A stretch of 64,000 nt of DNA from Branchiostoma floridae (taxonomy: Eukaryota; Chordata; Leptocardii; Amphioxiformes; Branchiostomatidae), in the NCBI RefSeq assembly GCF_000003815.2, contig NC_049992.1, positions 13,043,369-13,107,368 on the forward strand. Direction: 5' to 3'. Positions 1-12,700 of this stretch are shown in pieces (position 1 is the stretch's first letter; each line of letters starts with the position of its first letter). The notes below the pieces were generated by a model. It worked only from the letters and a program-made list of their open reading frames with translations, made no database searches and was not told the origin of the DNA. The position numbers were made by a program, and so were the translations under genes.

Positions 1-1435
1 TGGAATGTGCAATGTATCTAAATTAAAAGCCCTAGACTCTAGAGTCAAGCTAGTGAAAAGTTGTTCTGTTGCCCAAACCTTGTTAACAACCGTACAGATT
101 AATTATTCATGCCTAATGGCAAACTGTGTCCTTCTGATCCCAGCTGCAGTCTACAAATGGAACAACCCTTTTAACTTTGGCGTAACCACTCCTGGGTTGC
201 TAAGCAACTCAGAGATTTAGTGCACTGACTTTGCTTGGCATATATACAGCTACAAGATGTAAATCCCTTTGAGTGCTTTCAAGGTCGCAAATAGAAAAAT
301 CTGCTCCAGAACTTGATCTCCCAGAGCCTTTAGCTATGGTACACAATAGAATATTATAGATCATGCTGTAACATGTGCTTCTTTCATGTTAGTGATGGGT
401 AAATACATGTAGAGCCAGACATGACTTTAGTGGACAGCCTTTTGAGGTACCAGAGTTGCACAGCTGGTGTGTTACGCCGAAGCCAGACTATATTTCATTT
501 GCTCCATCCATCTATTGTAAAGTTGTCAAGACTTTGGTGGAGGCCTGTGGTTCTGAGCTTTACAGTTTAGATTAAAAAACATATGACGGCCATTTTCTCT
601 CATGTAATTTTTCTTTAAGAATAAAGGAGCATATAATCCTGCTTACTCAACGTCTAATAAGTTCAATATCAAAACATGAAGTTGAATCAAGTAAAACATC
701 ATATTTCGATATTGCTTTAGGTCCAAAAAGGCTAAAAATGAGGTTATACATGGGAGTGCAGTTCAACAATCTGTCTTTTGGAGGGGATCATGTCATTTTA
801 AGCTGCTTTCAGTTTCACCTATGGGAGAGCATGTTTAAGAGCCAATCAGTTACTTGGAACCGTCTGAGTGGGGAACTGGGGGTGATCCATTATGCTTAGC
901 AAAATTCACACTTTCTTCCCCTCCTTTCGATGACAAATGTTACAGTATGACTATAAGACTTGAACGCTACCACAAACCTTGAAACCACATGCGACCGAGA
1001 AGGCAACGCCTTAAAAAGTTAATGTTGGGAATAAACTTTTTGAAAAGCTATTTTAATAGCAGTCAAACAAGTTGCCAACTTTAAGATAATGAATATAATT
1101 TGGTATGTTAATGATCAAGGCATGATGATAAGGCCCAAATCTGTCAAGCAGTTGGCACCTTATGATCACCTGTATTCAGGTGCGAATCAATTTTCACACT
1201 GTTGACATTGTCCATGAAATTACAAAATCGTGCCATGATCATTCCAAACAAGATATTTCGAGAACCATCGTTGTTTGTTGAGCTTGGGACGAATGACATC
1301 AATGTCAAATGTTGACAAGTGCACTACAGTACGATCCATGTTATTGGCAACGGAATACACACAGGGTCATTTCATTGTGTACATGACACAACTCATTAAC
1401 CCCCTCCCCCCTGACAAGCCTCCTTTAAATCTCAC
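1..1435 (-). other. Intron 1 (part) of the second FHAD1-like gene
   Basis: AT-rich DNA downstream (on the minus strand) of the splice donor at 1434-1435. I looked for the expected second FHA exon, which in the neighbouring paralogue encodes the HHA and GTYVN motifs, and saw nothing like it, so that exon should lie beyond the left edge. The paralogue's first intron is 7.7 kb long, so this is not surprising. The short ORFs here resemble no family I know. Confidence 0.5.
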
Positions 1436-1528
1436 CTGTATCGACAGATCGCAGTTTTCCCGCCCAACAGTCGTGACTTTGGGACCAAGGGCAACCACTC
1501 CGTCTTGACTCTTAAGAAATCCCTTCAT
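1436..1528 (-). CDS. FHAD1: FHAD1-like protein, paralogue B, first coding exon (partial gene)
   Basis: The minus strand from ATG at 1528 to a CAG|GTGAG donor after 1436 encodes 31 residues beginning MKGFLKSQDG and ending CDLSIQ. This is the N-terminal half of an FHA (forkhead-associated) domain: beta-strand 1, then the turn VTTVGRENCD with the Gly-Arg pair that normally contacts phosphothreonine. It aligns with the first exon of the complete FHAD1-like gene to its right (MKGFLKTPNG... at 22100-22204), and both exons stop at the same place in the fold and in phase 0. I infer a second, head-to-tail FHAD1 paralogue running off the left edge. The start has no competing upstream ATG in frame nearby. 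FHA domains of this family bind phosphoproteins; a cilium or sperm-flagellum role is inferred from vertebrate FHAD1. The chance of a processed fragment is low because a good donor and a promoter-like region with an X-box-like site are present. Confidence 0.72.
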
Positions 1529-1878
1529 CGTCCTCCAGAAATACCAAAGATTACTTCACGAATGTCCCGGTCTCTGATTCAAACTCCGACCGCCCGGGGT
1601 GAAAATGGCGTTCGCTCGAAGCTCGTCCAAAAACAGTCCGATTTCACGTCTCTCGTGTTAGGATCTGGCTTCAAAACAAATCCACTCCTTCAGGAATGTG
1701 TTGAGAAGTCCGGACAGCTTCTTTACCCGAGCTTACAGCGCTCCATGACGGTTTGAACGGAATGTTTGGCCGGTGTTTTCGGTAGACAGGATCACTTTTC
1801 ACCGAAGAGTGCTTTCTGATCATAGATATCCAATACGCATGCGTAATTGACGTTAGCAACCGGGTAAATTTACATACA

Positions 1879-1892
1879 GAGTCCTTAGCAAC
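1879..1892. promoter_or_regulatory. Imperfect RFX X-box-like site upstream of paralogue B
   Basis: GAGTCCTTAGCAAC has one perfect AGCAAC half-site and a degenerate left half with 2-base spacing. It lies about 350 bp upstream of the paralogue B start codon, a distance similar to the perfect X-box upstream of paralogue A. A further AGCAAC half-site is at 1854-1859. Function is inference. Confidence 0.35.
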
Positions 1893-2171
1893 GGGATTGC
1901 TACTTCCGCTAGGGGGCGTGACGAAACGGATGGCTTTGAGACTTGAGACTTTTATTTCTGGGGTTTAGAATATACTAGTAGTCTTTACCAGGCACCATGG
2001 GTTTCTGAGAAAATGATAGAAATTGGGCAAATAAACAAAATAATCTGGCTGAGGAGATAAGCTGACAAGAGAACTACAATTTTACAACAACGCAAGTCGC
2101 AATTGTAATTCTATGGACAGCTAATACCAGGCCAAGGCACTGGGGTCTTTACGGCAACTAATTGAGAAAAG

Positions 2172-2624
2172 GAATGCACACTTTGGGATATTGATGCGAT
2201 TAAGTTTGAAAGTTGAGAATACTAATATACAGTGTCATTTATGTACATACTAAATTATATACCCCAAAGACATTGAACGCCTTGCTGCAAGGCAGGTAAA
2301 TAATTTTTGAAATCCAAACGACTTTCAGCAATCACTGAATGACTTATGATATTGAATCTGATTCCAGCAACATAACTAACGCACATCACGTCATTGTGAC
2401 GTCACGACATCTCAAATCGAAATGGAGCTTTCCGTATCCCCGACATTCTCTGCTAAACCAACAGTTTTCAAGCCTTGTAGAAACGCAACAAAGTAATTTT
2501 AGCACTTAAATGGCTTTCTACTCTCTGTCCTCGGGTTTTACTTTGAAATTCAAGTGAGAAATGTAACGCAGACTTTGAGATATTAACGCCATTACATTTG
2601 AAAGTTGAGAATAATACGTAAATA
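2172..2624. repeat. Imperfect 60-bp direct repeat pair
   Basis: Positions 2172-2231 and 2560-2624 share the same order of words: ACTTTG, GATATT, then TTTGAAAGTTGAGAATA. By eye they are roughly 80% identical over about 60 bp, about 390 bp apart. They may be two copies of an interspersed repeat or the ends of a local duplication. Confidence 0.5.
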
Positions 2625-2675
2625 CACAAAAGAACATAAAAGACACAAAGACATAGGATCCTGAAATGATATGTT

Positions 2676-2681
2676 TTTATT
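2676..2681 (-). other. Polyadenylation signal candidate for FHAD1-like A
   Basis: AATAAA on the minus strand (TTTATT on plus), about 1.07 kb downstream of the stop codon at 3750. Other TTTATT words occur between this and the stop, so the 3' UTR (about 2655-3749) could end earlier. Confidence 0.4.
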
Positions 2682-3749
2682 GAATCAAAGTTTCTAGAAC
2701 TTTTAAGCCATTCAGGTCATGTCAGTCTCATACATATAGTATATACAAAAATAGTCCAACATAGAATTATACAATCAAATGGATATAAACATGCCATTTA
2801 GTGTAAAACCAGAACTCAGAAAAGGTACTTCCAGATGCATATTTACATATAACTGCTGCCCAGTCTTTTATTGCACTTAACACGTTCATTTGGGTAATTT
2901 GATAAAATCTCATCCACTCAAATCTCGAGCACTCTCTGCTCAAGTCATAAACATTTCTGCATTCAGTTTTACTTGCATAAAATACTTTACTACATAATAC
3001 TTACATACATACAACAATGGGTATAGAATAAATGTTTTATCAACAACACAGTATCATAATCTTGATTAGATCAGTTTATGGCAAAATTAAATTAAAGTCT
3101 GATACATTCTACATTATGTTGTTCCTTTTTTGCATACTACATTGTAATAGGTTTGAATCATAGTCTATACATCTATTTCAATGTTCTAAAAATAATGGAC
3201 AGACTTCATCAACAGGAAACAACAGATAGATGGACCATATGAGTCTTGGTGGATTCTGCCATACATGTGTAGATATTAAGTGGTCTTTCTTCCAGTTATG
3301 GCTCTCAGTCATAAACTCATAATTGTTGTAACTGTCACAGATGTACAGAAAAATTGCCAATGGAATATTTTTATTGCTTATACCACAGCAAATATTACAA
3401 ATCAACACAAAACTTAGTTCCAAATCAACAGCTAAGTTAGATGTAGTGGGGACTCTTTGTGACTTCTAGGCCTGTTTTGGTTTCTTGATATATACTGGTA
3501 GTAGAACATACATAACGAATGCCTACTCAGAACATACAGAAACATTTGTTCAAACTCCAAATGGCTTCTTTCTTATTCTTCCTATTTTGTCTTTGTTCAA
3601 GGTTCCTAGGCCTGCATCTTAAAACATTCATAGGTCTCAAGAAGAATCAAGGCTTTACTAATGTAAATTTCTGTTCTCATTGCATTTTGATTTAAGCTTT
3701 CTACACAAAAATCAATATTGATTTCTACCAATCAATGTGCTCTTTAATC

Positions 3750-6700
3750 TCATTTCCCTTTGTTCCCTTTGGCAGAGGGAGGAGGTCCAAGCTGATCCTT
3801 CAGCATCAGTGTCATCTCTTTCTTCGTGGCTTCGTCCAGTTTTCCCTTCTCTTTAACACGTTTCAGGATGTCCTGACACGCCACGCGCTCGTCCATTAAC
3901 CGCTGGAGGTTCGTCAGGACGTCGTTGTCTGATAGAAGGGAAGATGGCTTCTTTTTGTTGGCCTGTTGGAACAAGAGAATGTCTTATGAGACAAAAAAAA
4001 AAAGACTTGCTTGGTATCAAGTATGTAGAGATGAAGTGTAAATGCTTAAGTTAAGTATAAGTTGATATTCAATATTATTTTTTTGTAAGTGGGTTGACCT
4101 TCCGCTGGGGAATAAGTGACAACAATTTGGGAGAGATCTGCAGTCAGATTTGTATCCAGGAATTTTTCCATCGATTTGTATCCAGGAATTAATGAAGAAT
4201 TCAAGCAAGCAAGCATTCAAAGTAGTATCAGGAGGTAGGGCCAATGGCCTGTAGTGCCCCCTAGTGTTCAGTTTGGAAACTGCATATAAAATTACAGAAC
4301 AATCCTATAAAAAGTATAAAGATACAGTGTTCTAGCCAGTCCCCTAGATTTTGAATGGAAATCCTGTCTAAGGCATGACGATCCTAGGGGGTTCGGGAAT
4401 ATGCTCCCCAGGAAAATTTTGAAATCTAGACCATCTGAAAAGCTATTTCCTTTATTTTGAGGGGCAAATTTTGCTGGAAGACTTAGCTTGGTTCATTCAA
4501 TATCTTATATAACATGCCAATTTTTGTCCATCACAGAGGACAGACTGGGCAAAATTTTTGTCCATCCCCAGCGTCAAAATTTACGGAAGGAGGGATGTTG
4601 GCTAGAACCCTGTAACAGATACATTTTATTCCACAGTAACCCTCCCACCTTGGCAGGTGCCCCGTACACAGCCTGGATGATCTTGCTGCGGAGTCTCTCC
4701 ATACGAGAGGAGGTGGACTCCAGCTCCACCCGCAGCTGCTGCTCGGTGTGCTGGCTGGACAGGGCTAACGACTTGTTCTCATTCAGCTCCGACTGGAGCC
4801 TGGTGTGGACCTGCGGGGAAAACAGTTACATGTTCTACTTAGGCATTTCCAACAGTCAAACTGTCACAGTGTTGTGCTTGAGTTCAGTGTCAAGTAAATT
4901 CATATTGGATACCCAATGACTTGCATGTATTGAAATGGCCAATGGAGAAAACGATGAGTTTAGAAATAAAACCTAGAATGTGGTAAAAAAAAATGTCATT
5001 GTTTTTCTGTTGAACTGTATTGAAAAGAAAAGGCTGGTACTAAGTATTAAAAAACTTGTATAATACACATTGTTCATCACATTTCTCCACAGTTTGCTAT
5101 CACACAAGAGATGTATCTTTACCTCTTTGTCAGCTGCTCTCTGCATCCTCAGTCTCACCATGTCCACCCTGTACTTCTTCAACTGCTGCTCCTGCTCAGC
5201 TGCCTTCTCCTCAACTGTTTTCAATGTCTGTATGTGGGCACAAAAAAAAGAAATCAAAATTGAAAAATACAAATGTAGACATACGATGGAAATGAAAAGA
5301 AAGTAGCATATTTTAGGATCAATGCTTGTGGTTTTAATCCACAAGTAAGGGGTGAAGGTATTCACATTAACAACTCAGTAAGGGACCGTACGGCATTTAG
5401 CGAGGGGGGAGGGCCGGTCGCCAGGGGGGGAGGGCCAAGCAAAAAAATATTTTGCCAGGGGGAGGGCCTAGCAAAATTTTTTTTACTTGGGGGGAGGGCC
5501 AAGCAAAAAAAAAATAGCTTGGTCTGCCAGCAGAATATGTCCCTTAAAATCCAAGAAACGGCGTTTCAGAGGGTCAAGATTTCAAAATTTTTCTGGACCT
5601 CTGCAAGGGATCGCCCGAGGTTGGCGCTCGGGATACAGTGAAAATGCGAAAGGGAGGGGGCGGGGCTTATGCATGACGCCCTCGAAAACCTTCTTCACGC
5701 ACAGAAATGTTATTAAACTCTAGATTAGTCTGCCAGCAAAATTTACCCCTGTCTTATTGCCCTCAAAATGTAAGAAATGGCGTTTCAGAGCTCGAGAGTA
5801 AATATTTGCAAATTTCCCTGGATCCCTTTTGACGTGACCGGCCTCGCGCCTTTGATGACCGACATCATGATAATGTGTTTTGGGGGGATTTAATTTTGTA
5901 TTTCTAAATTGAAATGCTATTAAAGTTAGCTTTGTTTGTCAGCAAAATATCTCCTCAAACTGAAGGAAATAGCTTTTAAGAGGGTCAAGATTTCAAAATT
6001 CTCCCGGACCTACCTTGCGATTCTTCGTGCCTTTGGCGCCGAACATGGTGTTCGGAACGTCGTTCTCAAAAACTTGAAACCCTCGTATTTTTTTTCATAG
6101 AAATGTCATCTAACCAGCAAATTTTCCCATAAAAAAGCAATGCAGGAAATCGTGGCAAAAAAAGCGTGGCATTTCTAAAAGATCTCCTGCAAGTCTGCGG
6201 TCTCACCATGGTCTCACGCCCGCCGGCGGCTAGAGAGAGGCGACCGGTCTTACCCCGCCGTGGGAAAATCAGCGTCACGCGTCGGCGCCCCCCCCCTCCC
6301 CACTACAGTTTTGGAAGTCGAATAGTGCTGTCGTTTTGGTTTTCATTTTTCCCCCCGATTTACCGTAAGTTATTACCACCACAGAACCAAGAAAAAGTCC
6401 AAAATATATGTAAATTGAAAATACTTTCCGTCAAGCCGCTCAGGCCCGCGAGCTTGCAATACGTAAATTTAGGGAGCGGGGCGCGCGCCGCTTCGTGGCG
6501 CAAATCTACTAGAAATCCAGGTACAAATGCTTTTTAGGTGTTGTTTTAATATCAAAACAATGAAATAGCTTCTATAAAGCAAATATTTATGCCTCTATGA
6601 AGCAGATATTTATCCCTCTATTTAGCAGATATTTTGAGCCATTCTGTTTTCCTTTTTTTACTAGGGGTGAGAGATCTGCTTCTCGATGAAAATCATGAAA

Positions 6701-9700
6701 AAGTATGACGCAAAGCACATTTCCAAATGTGGGAGCGCAGTGTTTTATTGGCGTCTTGAATATTTTTTTCAAAGTTGATAGGAGGGGGGAGGGCCAAGCA
6801 AAAATATTTTGTCTTGGGGGGAGGGCCTAGCAAAAAAAATTTTACCTGGGGGGAGGGCCATGCAAAAATTTTTTGACCCGACCCTCTGGCGACCGGCCCT
6901 CCCCCCTCACTAAACGCCGTACGGTCCCTAAAGGGTCATGAAATTGACATCCTGTCATGAAACAGGAAAGCAGCAAGCTGCAATACCACTATCAACTGCT
7001 AGGCGGCGCTGCTGATCCATTGTGTAGGAAACCTTACACCTGTCTACATCTATGGTGAGTCAACAAGAACAACACATGACTAACACAGCGTGACTCACGT
7101 TCTTCAGGTTGATGATTTCTTTCTCCAAGGAGAAGCTTTCGTCAGCTGAAGACTTTTTCTTGTCTTCTCTCAGTCTGGAGAACTGTGGGTGAACAGAGAT
7201 TATGAGTCAGCTCTTACTTGGGTAACCTAATATACTACATCCAGAAATTGTCTTTGGGGGGAAAAGTTGAAGACAAAACAGCACAAATATAATATATGGT
7301 TTGAAATCCACCTAAAAATAGAAGATGTATATCAAACACAACTGACAGCAGAATATATGAAACCAATTTGTTAAGAGGACCCAACAAAACATTATTCTAG
7401 AAGAGCTACAAGAGCTCTTGACCCAATACCCCTTACCCCTAGGCCGTGGCAGAGGAGTATTCTCTCAAGTACACACAATGTATTGCAATACCTTGGTTGA
7501 CATGAGTTCTACTTCTGCCTCCCTCTCTCTGAGTTCCTTCTTAACCTTGTCCATCTCTTTCTTCAGCTTGGCAATATGTTCATCTTTCCTGGTCACCTCT
7601 CTCCTTAGGGACATGACAGTGCCTGCTGACATGTTGTAGTTCTTACTGGTCCTACAAGGGTGAGATAATATCATTTTTTAAAGGATGCAAAAAAATCTCA
7701 AACAAGACATGTCAACATCTGAAAACTGTATAATTAACAATCTAGCCCTTTGCACTCAAATGTGCCCATTACATTTATTTTTCCATTTCTGTCCATTTCT
7801 TTCCTAAAAATGATTTTTAACATGTTGAATAGTAACAGAAATATTCTGAAGAAAAAAAAAACACATTGACATTGTTTATTTTACCTTTCCAGGTCAGCTC
7901 GCAGCGAGGAGACCTCCTGGTTCCGTTCTATCAACTCTGACCTCATGGCTTCATAACTGTCATGGTACACTGAGGAGTCTGCCTGCATTGAGCCAAGCTG
8001 GCAAAGGGAAGACGACAAAACAATAAATACATTAAGACATACACACAAGATCAACATATAACAATTTAAGCATACCAATTTAAACCTTTGGGGCATATGT
8101 AACTGGTTATCTATATTGATATCACAATGTTATAACATTCCATCAAAGTGATAAAGGCATATTTCAAGCTATTACTTACTCACTCACTATCTGGTTTAAC
8201 GTCTGTTGTTCCCCATCCCATGGGGGTTAGACGTGCTATTATTTTTTAGAGGTATATGATTTTTTACCTGATGTCTAAGCCTGGCTAGTTCGTTGTTCTT
8301 GCGAGCCACCTCACTCTCCAGAATAAACAGTCTCTCAGCGATGAAGGATTCGCTGTCTCCGCTGCCCTGTGCCTGTAACAGGGCTCCTTCTAACTGTGCA
8401 ATCTCCTCCGTCAATGATAGAATGGTGTTGTCCTTGTCTCGTGAGTCCTCCTCCAGTAACTGCAGTCTGGACATGTTCTCTTCTAGCTCAGCTATGTACT
8501 GGTCCTAATTTGGAACCAAAAAGGAACATGATTAATCAAAGGGCCAAATTGCAATCCAAAGGATTGACTTTTGGGTGTCATAATTGACATTTTAGAGGAC
8601 AGTGTCAAATCTCGTACTTGAAATAGAAAAGGCCACTTATAACTTATTTACATTTATCAGTACTTACCTTCTCCTCAAGTGTCCTTGCCTTCAGCACCTC
8701 TCCATTGAATAACCTTGTACCAGTGTTCAGGGAACTGTGTGTTACAGACCCATTCAAAGTAAAACCACCATCTTCCTCTACTCCCATGGCTTTGTTACTG
8801 ACTTCCACAGAAGACTGTCCAAACCTCGGACTGGCTGGAGAAGCATCAAAACCATCCTCAAAGGGAACGTGGACATTTCTTGGGGAGTCATGGCCATTTT
8901 GCTGATTAACGTCTCCACCAGTGAAGTTCAAGGCATCCTGACTGACAGACACATGTCCATTCATTTCTTCTGTGAGTTCACCAAGGAAAGAGGCACCGGT
9001 ATCCCCCGAACCGAGGATGTCATGACTGTATCTTCTCCTGTCAGTGATGCCTATTTTCCTGCCCCCCACGGCAGTTTTAACCCTCGGAGGTGAGAACTTT
9101 TTCTGCATGGCGTCCTGAGCCCTGTCCCTAGCCAGGCCACTGTTCTCAGAGCCAGACAGACCTATTCTCTTGGCTGCCAGGTCTCCGTGTGACGTGGGCT
9201 CGTCTCTAGGAGAACTGTTTGGTGTGGAATTCAGACTCTCGTTGCTACTGAGGCTGCCATTGCGCGGAGAGCCGGAGGGTCCTGCAGGTCTGATGCCACC
9301 ATTTGTCATCCATTCAGCCGGTGCTGGGGGAATAAAGGGACAAGGAGAGGGGATTATTCTCTTAAATAACACCACATGTATTATTCATATGACAATCCGC
9401 AGTGGTTAATAAGTTCCTCTGTGGCCTTTAGATGTCTATACCTCTACAGGAGATGGCTTCTGCAGGTGTGAAAGCAATTGACCTGAACTGCCTGGAGATC
9501 TATAATCATGGCTGACAATTGTTGGCATGTCACTATACAAATGTCAATTGTTTGACATTTCAAGTCATAATGTATTCTGGCTTTATATTTTCAAGGTCCT
9601 TTCAGAATCTGTTTTTTCACTTCCCTCTCATATATGGCATTTTTGTTAGCTTTGTCTCTGCTTTTTTTCTTTTCCCTTTATCTCCTGTCTTTCATTATTC

Positions 9701-12700
9701 TTCTCTTTCTTCATCACATCTCTAGTCTCTTTAGTTTATGCATTCTTCTTTTACAAAAGATCCCGTGCCAAAAATCGAACATTCAGAAGAGAAATTGCCA
9801 TGTATCTGATGCCCTTGAATGATTAATTTTTCTTTCTTTCTTTTTACTTCCTCTCCTTTCTATCCCTTTATCTTTGCTCTCTCCCTCTCTCCTTTCCTTT
9901 CACCGCAGCTTTGCTACCTTCCTAAGTAACACCTTCCTACCCCATCCCTCCCATCATCCCTCACCTGTGGTAGGTTTGTGTCCCACATGGCTGACAGCAG
10001 GACTGTGGGAGCCACTGCCGATGCCTGAGGACTGAGTGGTGGAACTCTGTGGCCGTGCCCAGGCCTGGGTGCCTGGATGTAACATGTTTCTGTCTGGGGA
10101 CTGAACAAAGAAAAACAACAGTTACCGTATTAATATTTATACCATACAAACCAAGGCCCTTGATACAAACAAATAAACCCTTAAGTTTACAAATGTTTAA
10201 GTAGAAACACTGTTGGAGACTTAGATCTCCTCCTTCTTTCTATACAAGATGCATGCTCAATCTTTGAAAGTTTCTTGTAATGTTAGAGCAAAGAAGTTGT
10301 GATACAAGTACAGCATCATGTAGTAAACAGTCCTATTAAGTAATTAACATTTTGTACCTGTGGCCTGTATCTCTCCATCCGACTGCTGCCTTGGTTCCCC
10401 ACTACATAAGGCTGGCTGGACGTACTGCTCCTGCTACTGGGCCACGATTGGTTCAAGTCTGTTCTATACGGAGTAGAGTGTACGACGGGGCCTCCCAGGT
10501 TGGGCAGCATGTGCTGACTGGGCAGGCTCTGTCTGCTGACGCTGAGCGTATCCGACATGGTTCTCCCCACCCCCAGAGGCTCCACTGTCGTATACATCCC
10601 CGGTGGTACGGTCTCCGAGCCAGCGCCGGGCGGTGCCGGGCGTCTAGCGAAGGCTGGTGCCTGCAGCGGTGGTTTGGGAGGGGAGTTTGTGTCGGGATGT
10701 TGTTGAGGAGGAGAGCTGTGTCCGGGCCTCCTGCTCAGAATCCGCGGTGCAGATGGCTTGGGTTGGGTCTTGCCTGCCCAGGGTTGGGACGGTGTGGCTG
10801 ACGTGGAGATGGCAATGGGCAGATTGGAGGCAGGACGTTGGTACACTGGAGGGTAGTAAACCTGCAACACATTGAAGTATGCATTCTGTTACTCTGAGTC
10901 TACGTTGTTCTGCAATAAAATTTCAGTTCTGCAAGATACGTAAAAAATAAATGAAGAACTGATGTGGAACATTTGTCAATACATGTACTATGTGAAATAT
11001 GTCAAAGTTTGTGTTTTATCTCTTTTGAACACAAAGTTCGGAAGAAAAAAGAACTGACATGGCATTGAATAGCTCTGTAGGAATGGAGTCAACAATACCA
11101 TGGCTGTTAAGTATACAAAATAGAAGAGGCTAACAGCACTAAAGGAATGCAACCTTTTCAACATGTGAAGCATATCAGGAATCTCCCTACCCTGCCATGA
11201 ATAAGACTCTTCACATGAGCACAACCATATCCAGCCACTTCCCTGTACTGTAAGTGTTGTTTACCAATATACACCCATCACCTGTAGTTGTAGCGTTCTG
11301 TCACATTAATGACTTTCAATCTATTCTTACTGTACATATTGCTATGTCTTTAAATGCCACTTCATGGTCTCTCTGACAACCCCAACTGTACGTTCTGACA
11401 AGCAGTTCAAAATGCAACATACTAGAACTAAAGGTTAGTAAATCAAGAAGTTAATAACACTCAAAACTGAAATGAAGTCTTCTATTCATGGCCGACTCCC
11501 TGATATGTCAAACGTGTCTGCCAGAACGCTAAGTATAGCAACGACAGGCACTCACTGAGTGACTCAATACCAAAGTCTATTTGAACACAGTGCCAATTAC
11601 CACGAACAAAGACACGCTGGGGTTGCAGAGGCTTTGGATCAGGGCAAAACTATATAAGACAGGGCAGGTGGCAAAACAATATTAGCCTTACACAACACCT
11701 TAAAAGAATGTACGACACTCTAGATCTGTACTTCGAAAAACAAAATGCAAATGTCACCATAGTTCAGAAGAGCTACTTTACTGTATGACGTCTAACCCAG
11801 CTACTTTGCACAGGGACAACTTCCTCTTGAGCCACTTCCTCATAAAACACAGAAGACTCATTTAACCAATTGAAAGTACTGTTTCAGTTACCTTTAGGGA
11901 TGTAAAACCCAAGACATGTCAATCAATATGTGAAGATTCTGACCCAGCTTCTGTAGAGAGATACAAGCATACCCTAACAGTAGCGGATGAATTAAGAGCA
12001 CACTTTACTGTATTAAGTAATTTACAACAAAAGCTTTTCATACGGATCTCAATGTTGCTGACTACCTGATAGAAAAATGCACTCTGACAATACCTTACAT
12101 GTTTAAGTGCCTTCCGAATTCAAGTTTCCGCAGTGTCCCTCTTACCACTACACCCACAGGTATTACACCCAAGTTACACATGTTAGGGACACCTGTTATA
12201 ACACTGGTACAAGAGTCAAGTGGCTCTCACTGTCACCACATCCCGACCCAAGCCCACTGTTACTGTTTTATGTCTCCAAGCTGTTCAAATACCCACCACA
12301 GAATGAGTCAGAGTTACCACTGTGCTACGACAGTAACGAGTAACAATCTATTGATTTCTTTAAGTTGTAACATTTCACTGATCAGTAGTCAAAGCGTAGT
12401 AACTTAATCCTCAACATGTTGCCACCCACACACTCTGACTTGAAAGAGAGATATTTACAATACTCAACCCTTAAAATTTGTATTCTTTAAGACTAAGTTT
12501 TTCTCCCTTTGCCCCCTCTCAGAACAATTTATTGTTGTAACAGCCCATGCTTTAGCAGGTTTCGGCCCTTTACTTACTTAGCCCATGGACAATATCAGAC
12601 CCAGCTTTACCCAACACCCTGCTGGTCAACTTAGCCCCAAAACCTAATCCTGGCCAAGTTAATCAGGGTGTTGGGCCAAGTTGGGTCTGATCCCTTTTAC

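Larger units (their letters stand above)
1529..2650. other. Spacer between the two FHAD1-like genes
   Basis: About 1.1 kb separates the start codon of paralogue B (1528) from the probable 3' end of paralogue A (near 2655). It should hold the 5' UTR and promoter of B: CpG-containing sequence to about 1950 and two AGCAAC half-sites (1854-1859 and 1887-1892). A roughly 60-bp imperfect direct repeat lies at 2172-2231 and 2560-2624. No coding exon is recognisable. Confidence 0.5.

Noticed and set aside
4488-4919. 143-codon plus-strand ORF
   Set aside because: It overlaps the FHAD1 coiled-coil exon at 4649-4810 in antisense and a MITE-like repeat. No homology.
10352-10801. 149-codon plus-strand ORF
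   Set aside because: Antisense of the proline-rich FHAD1 exon; the GC-rich exon keeps several frames open.
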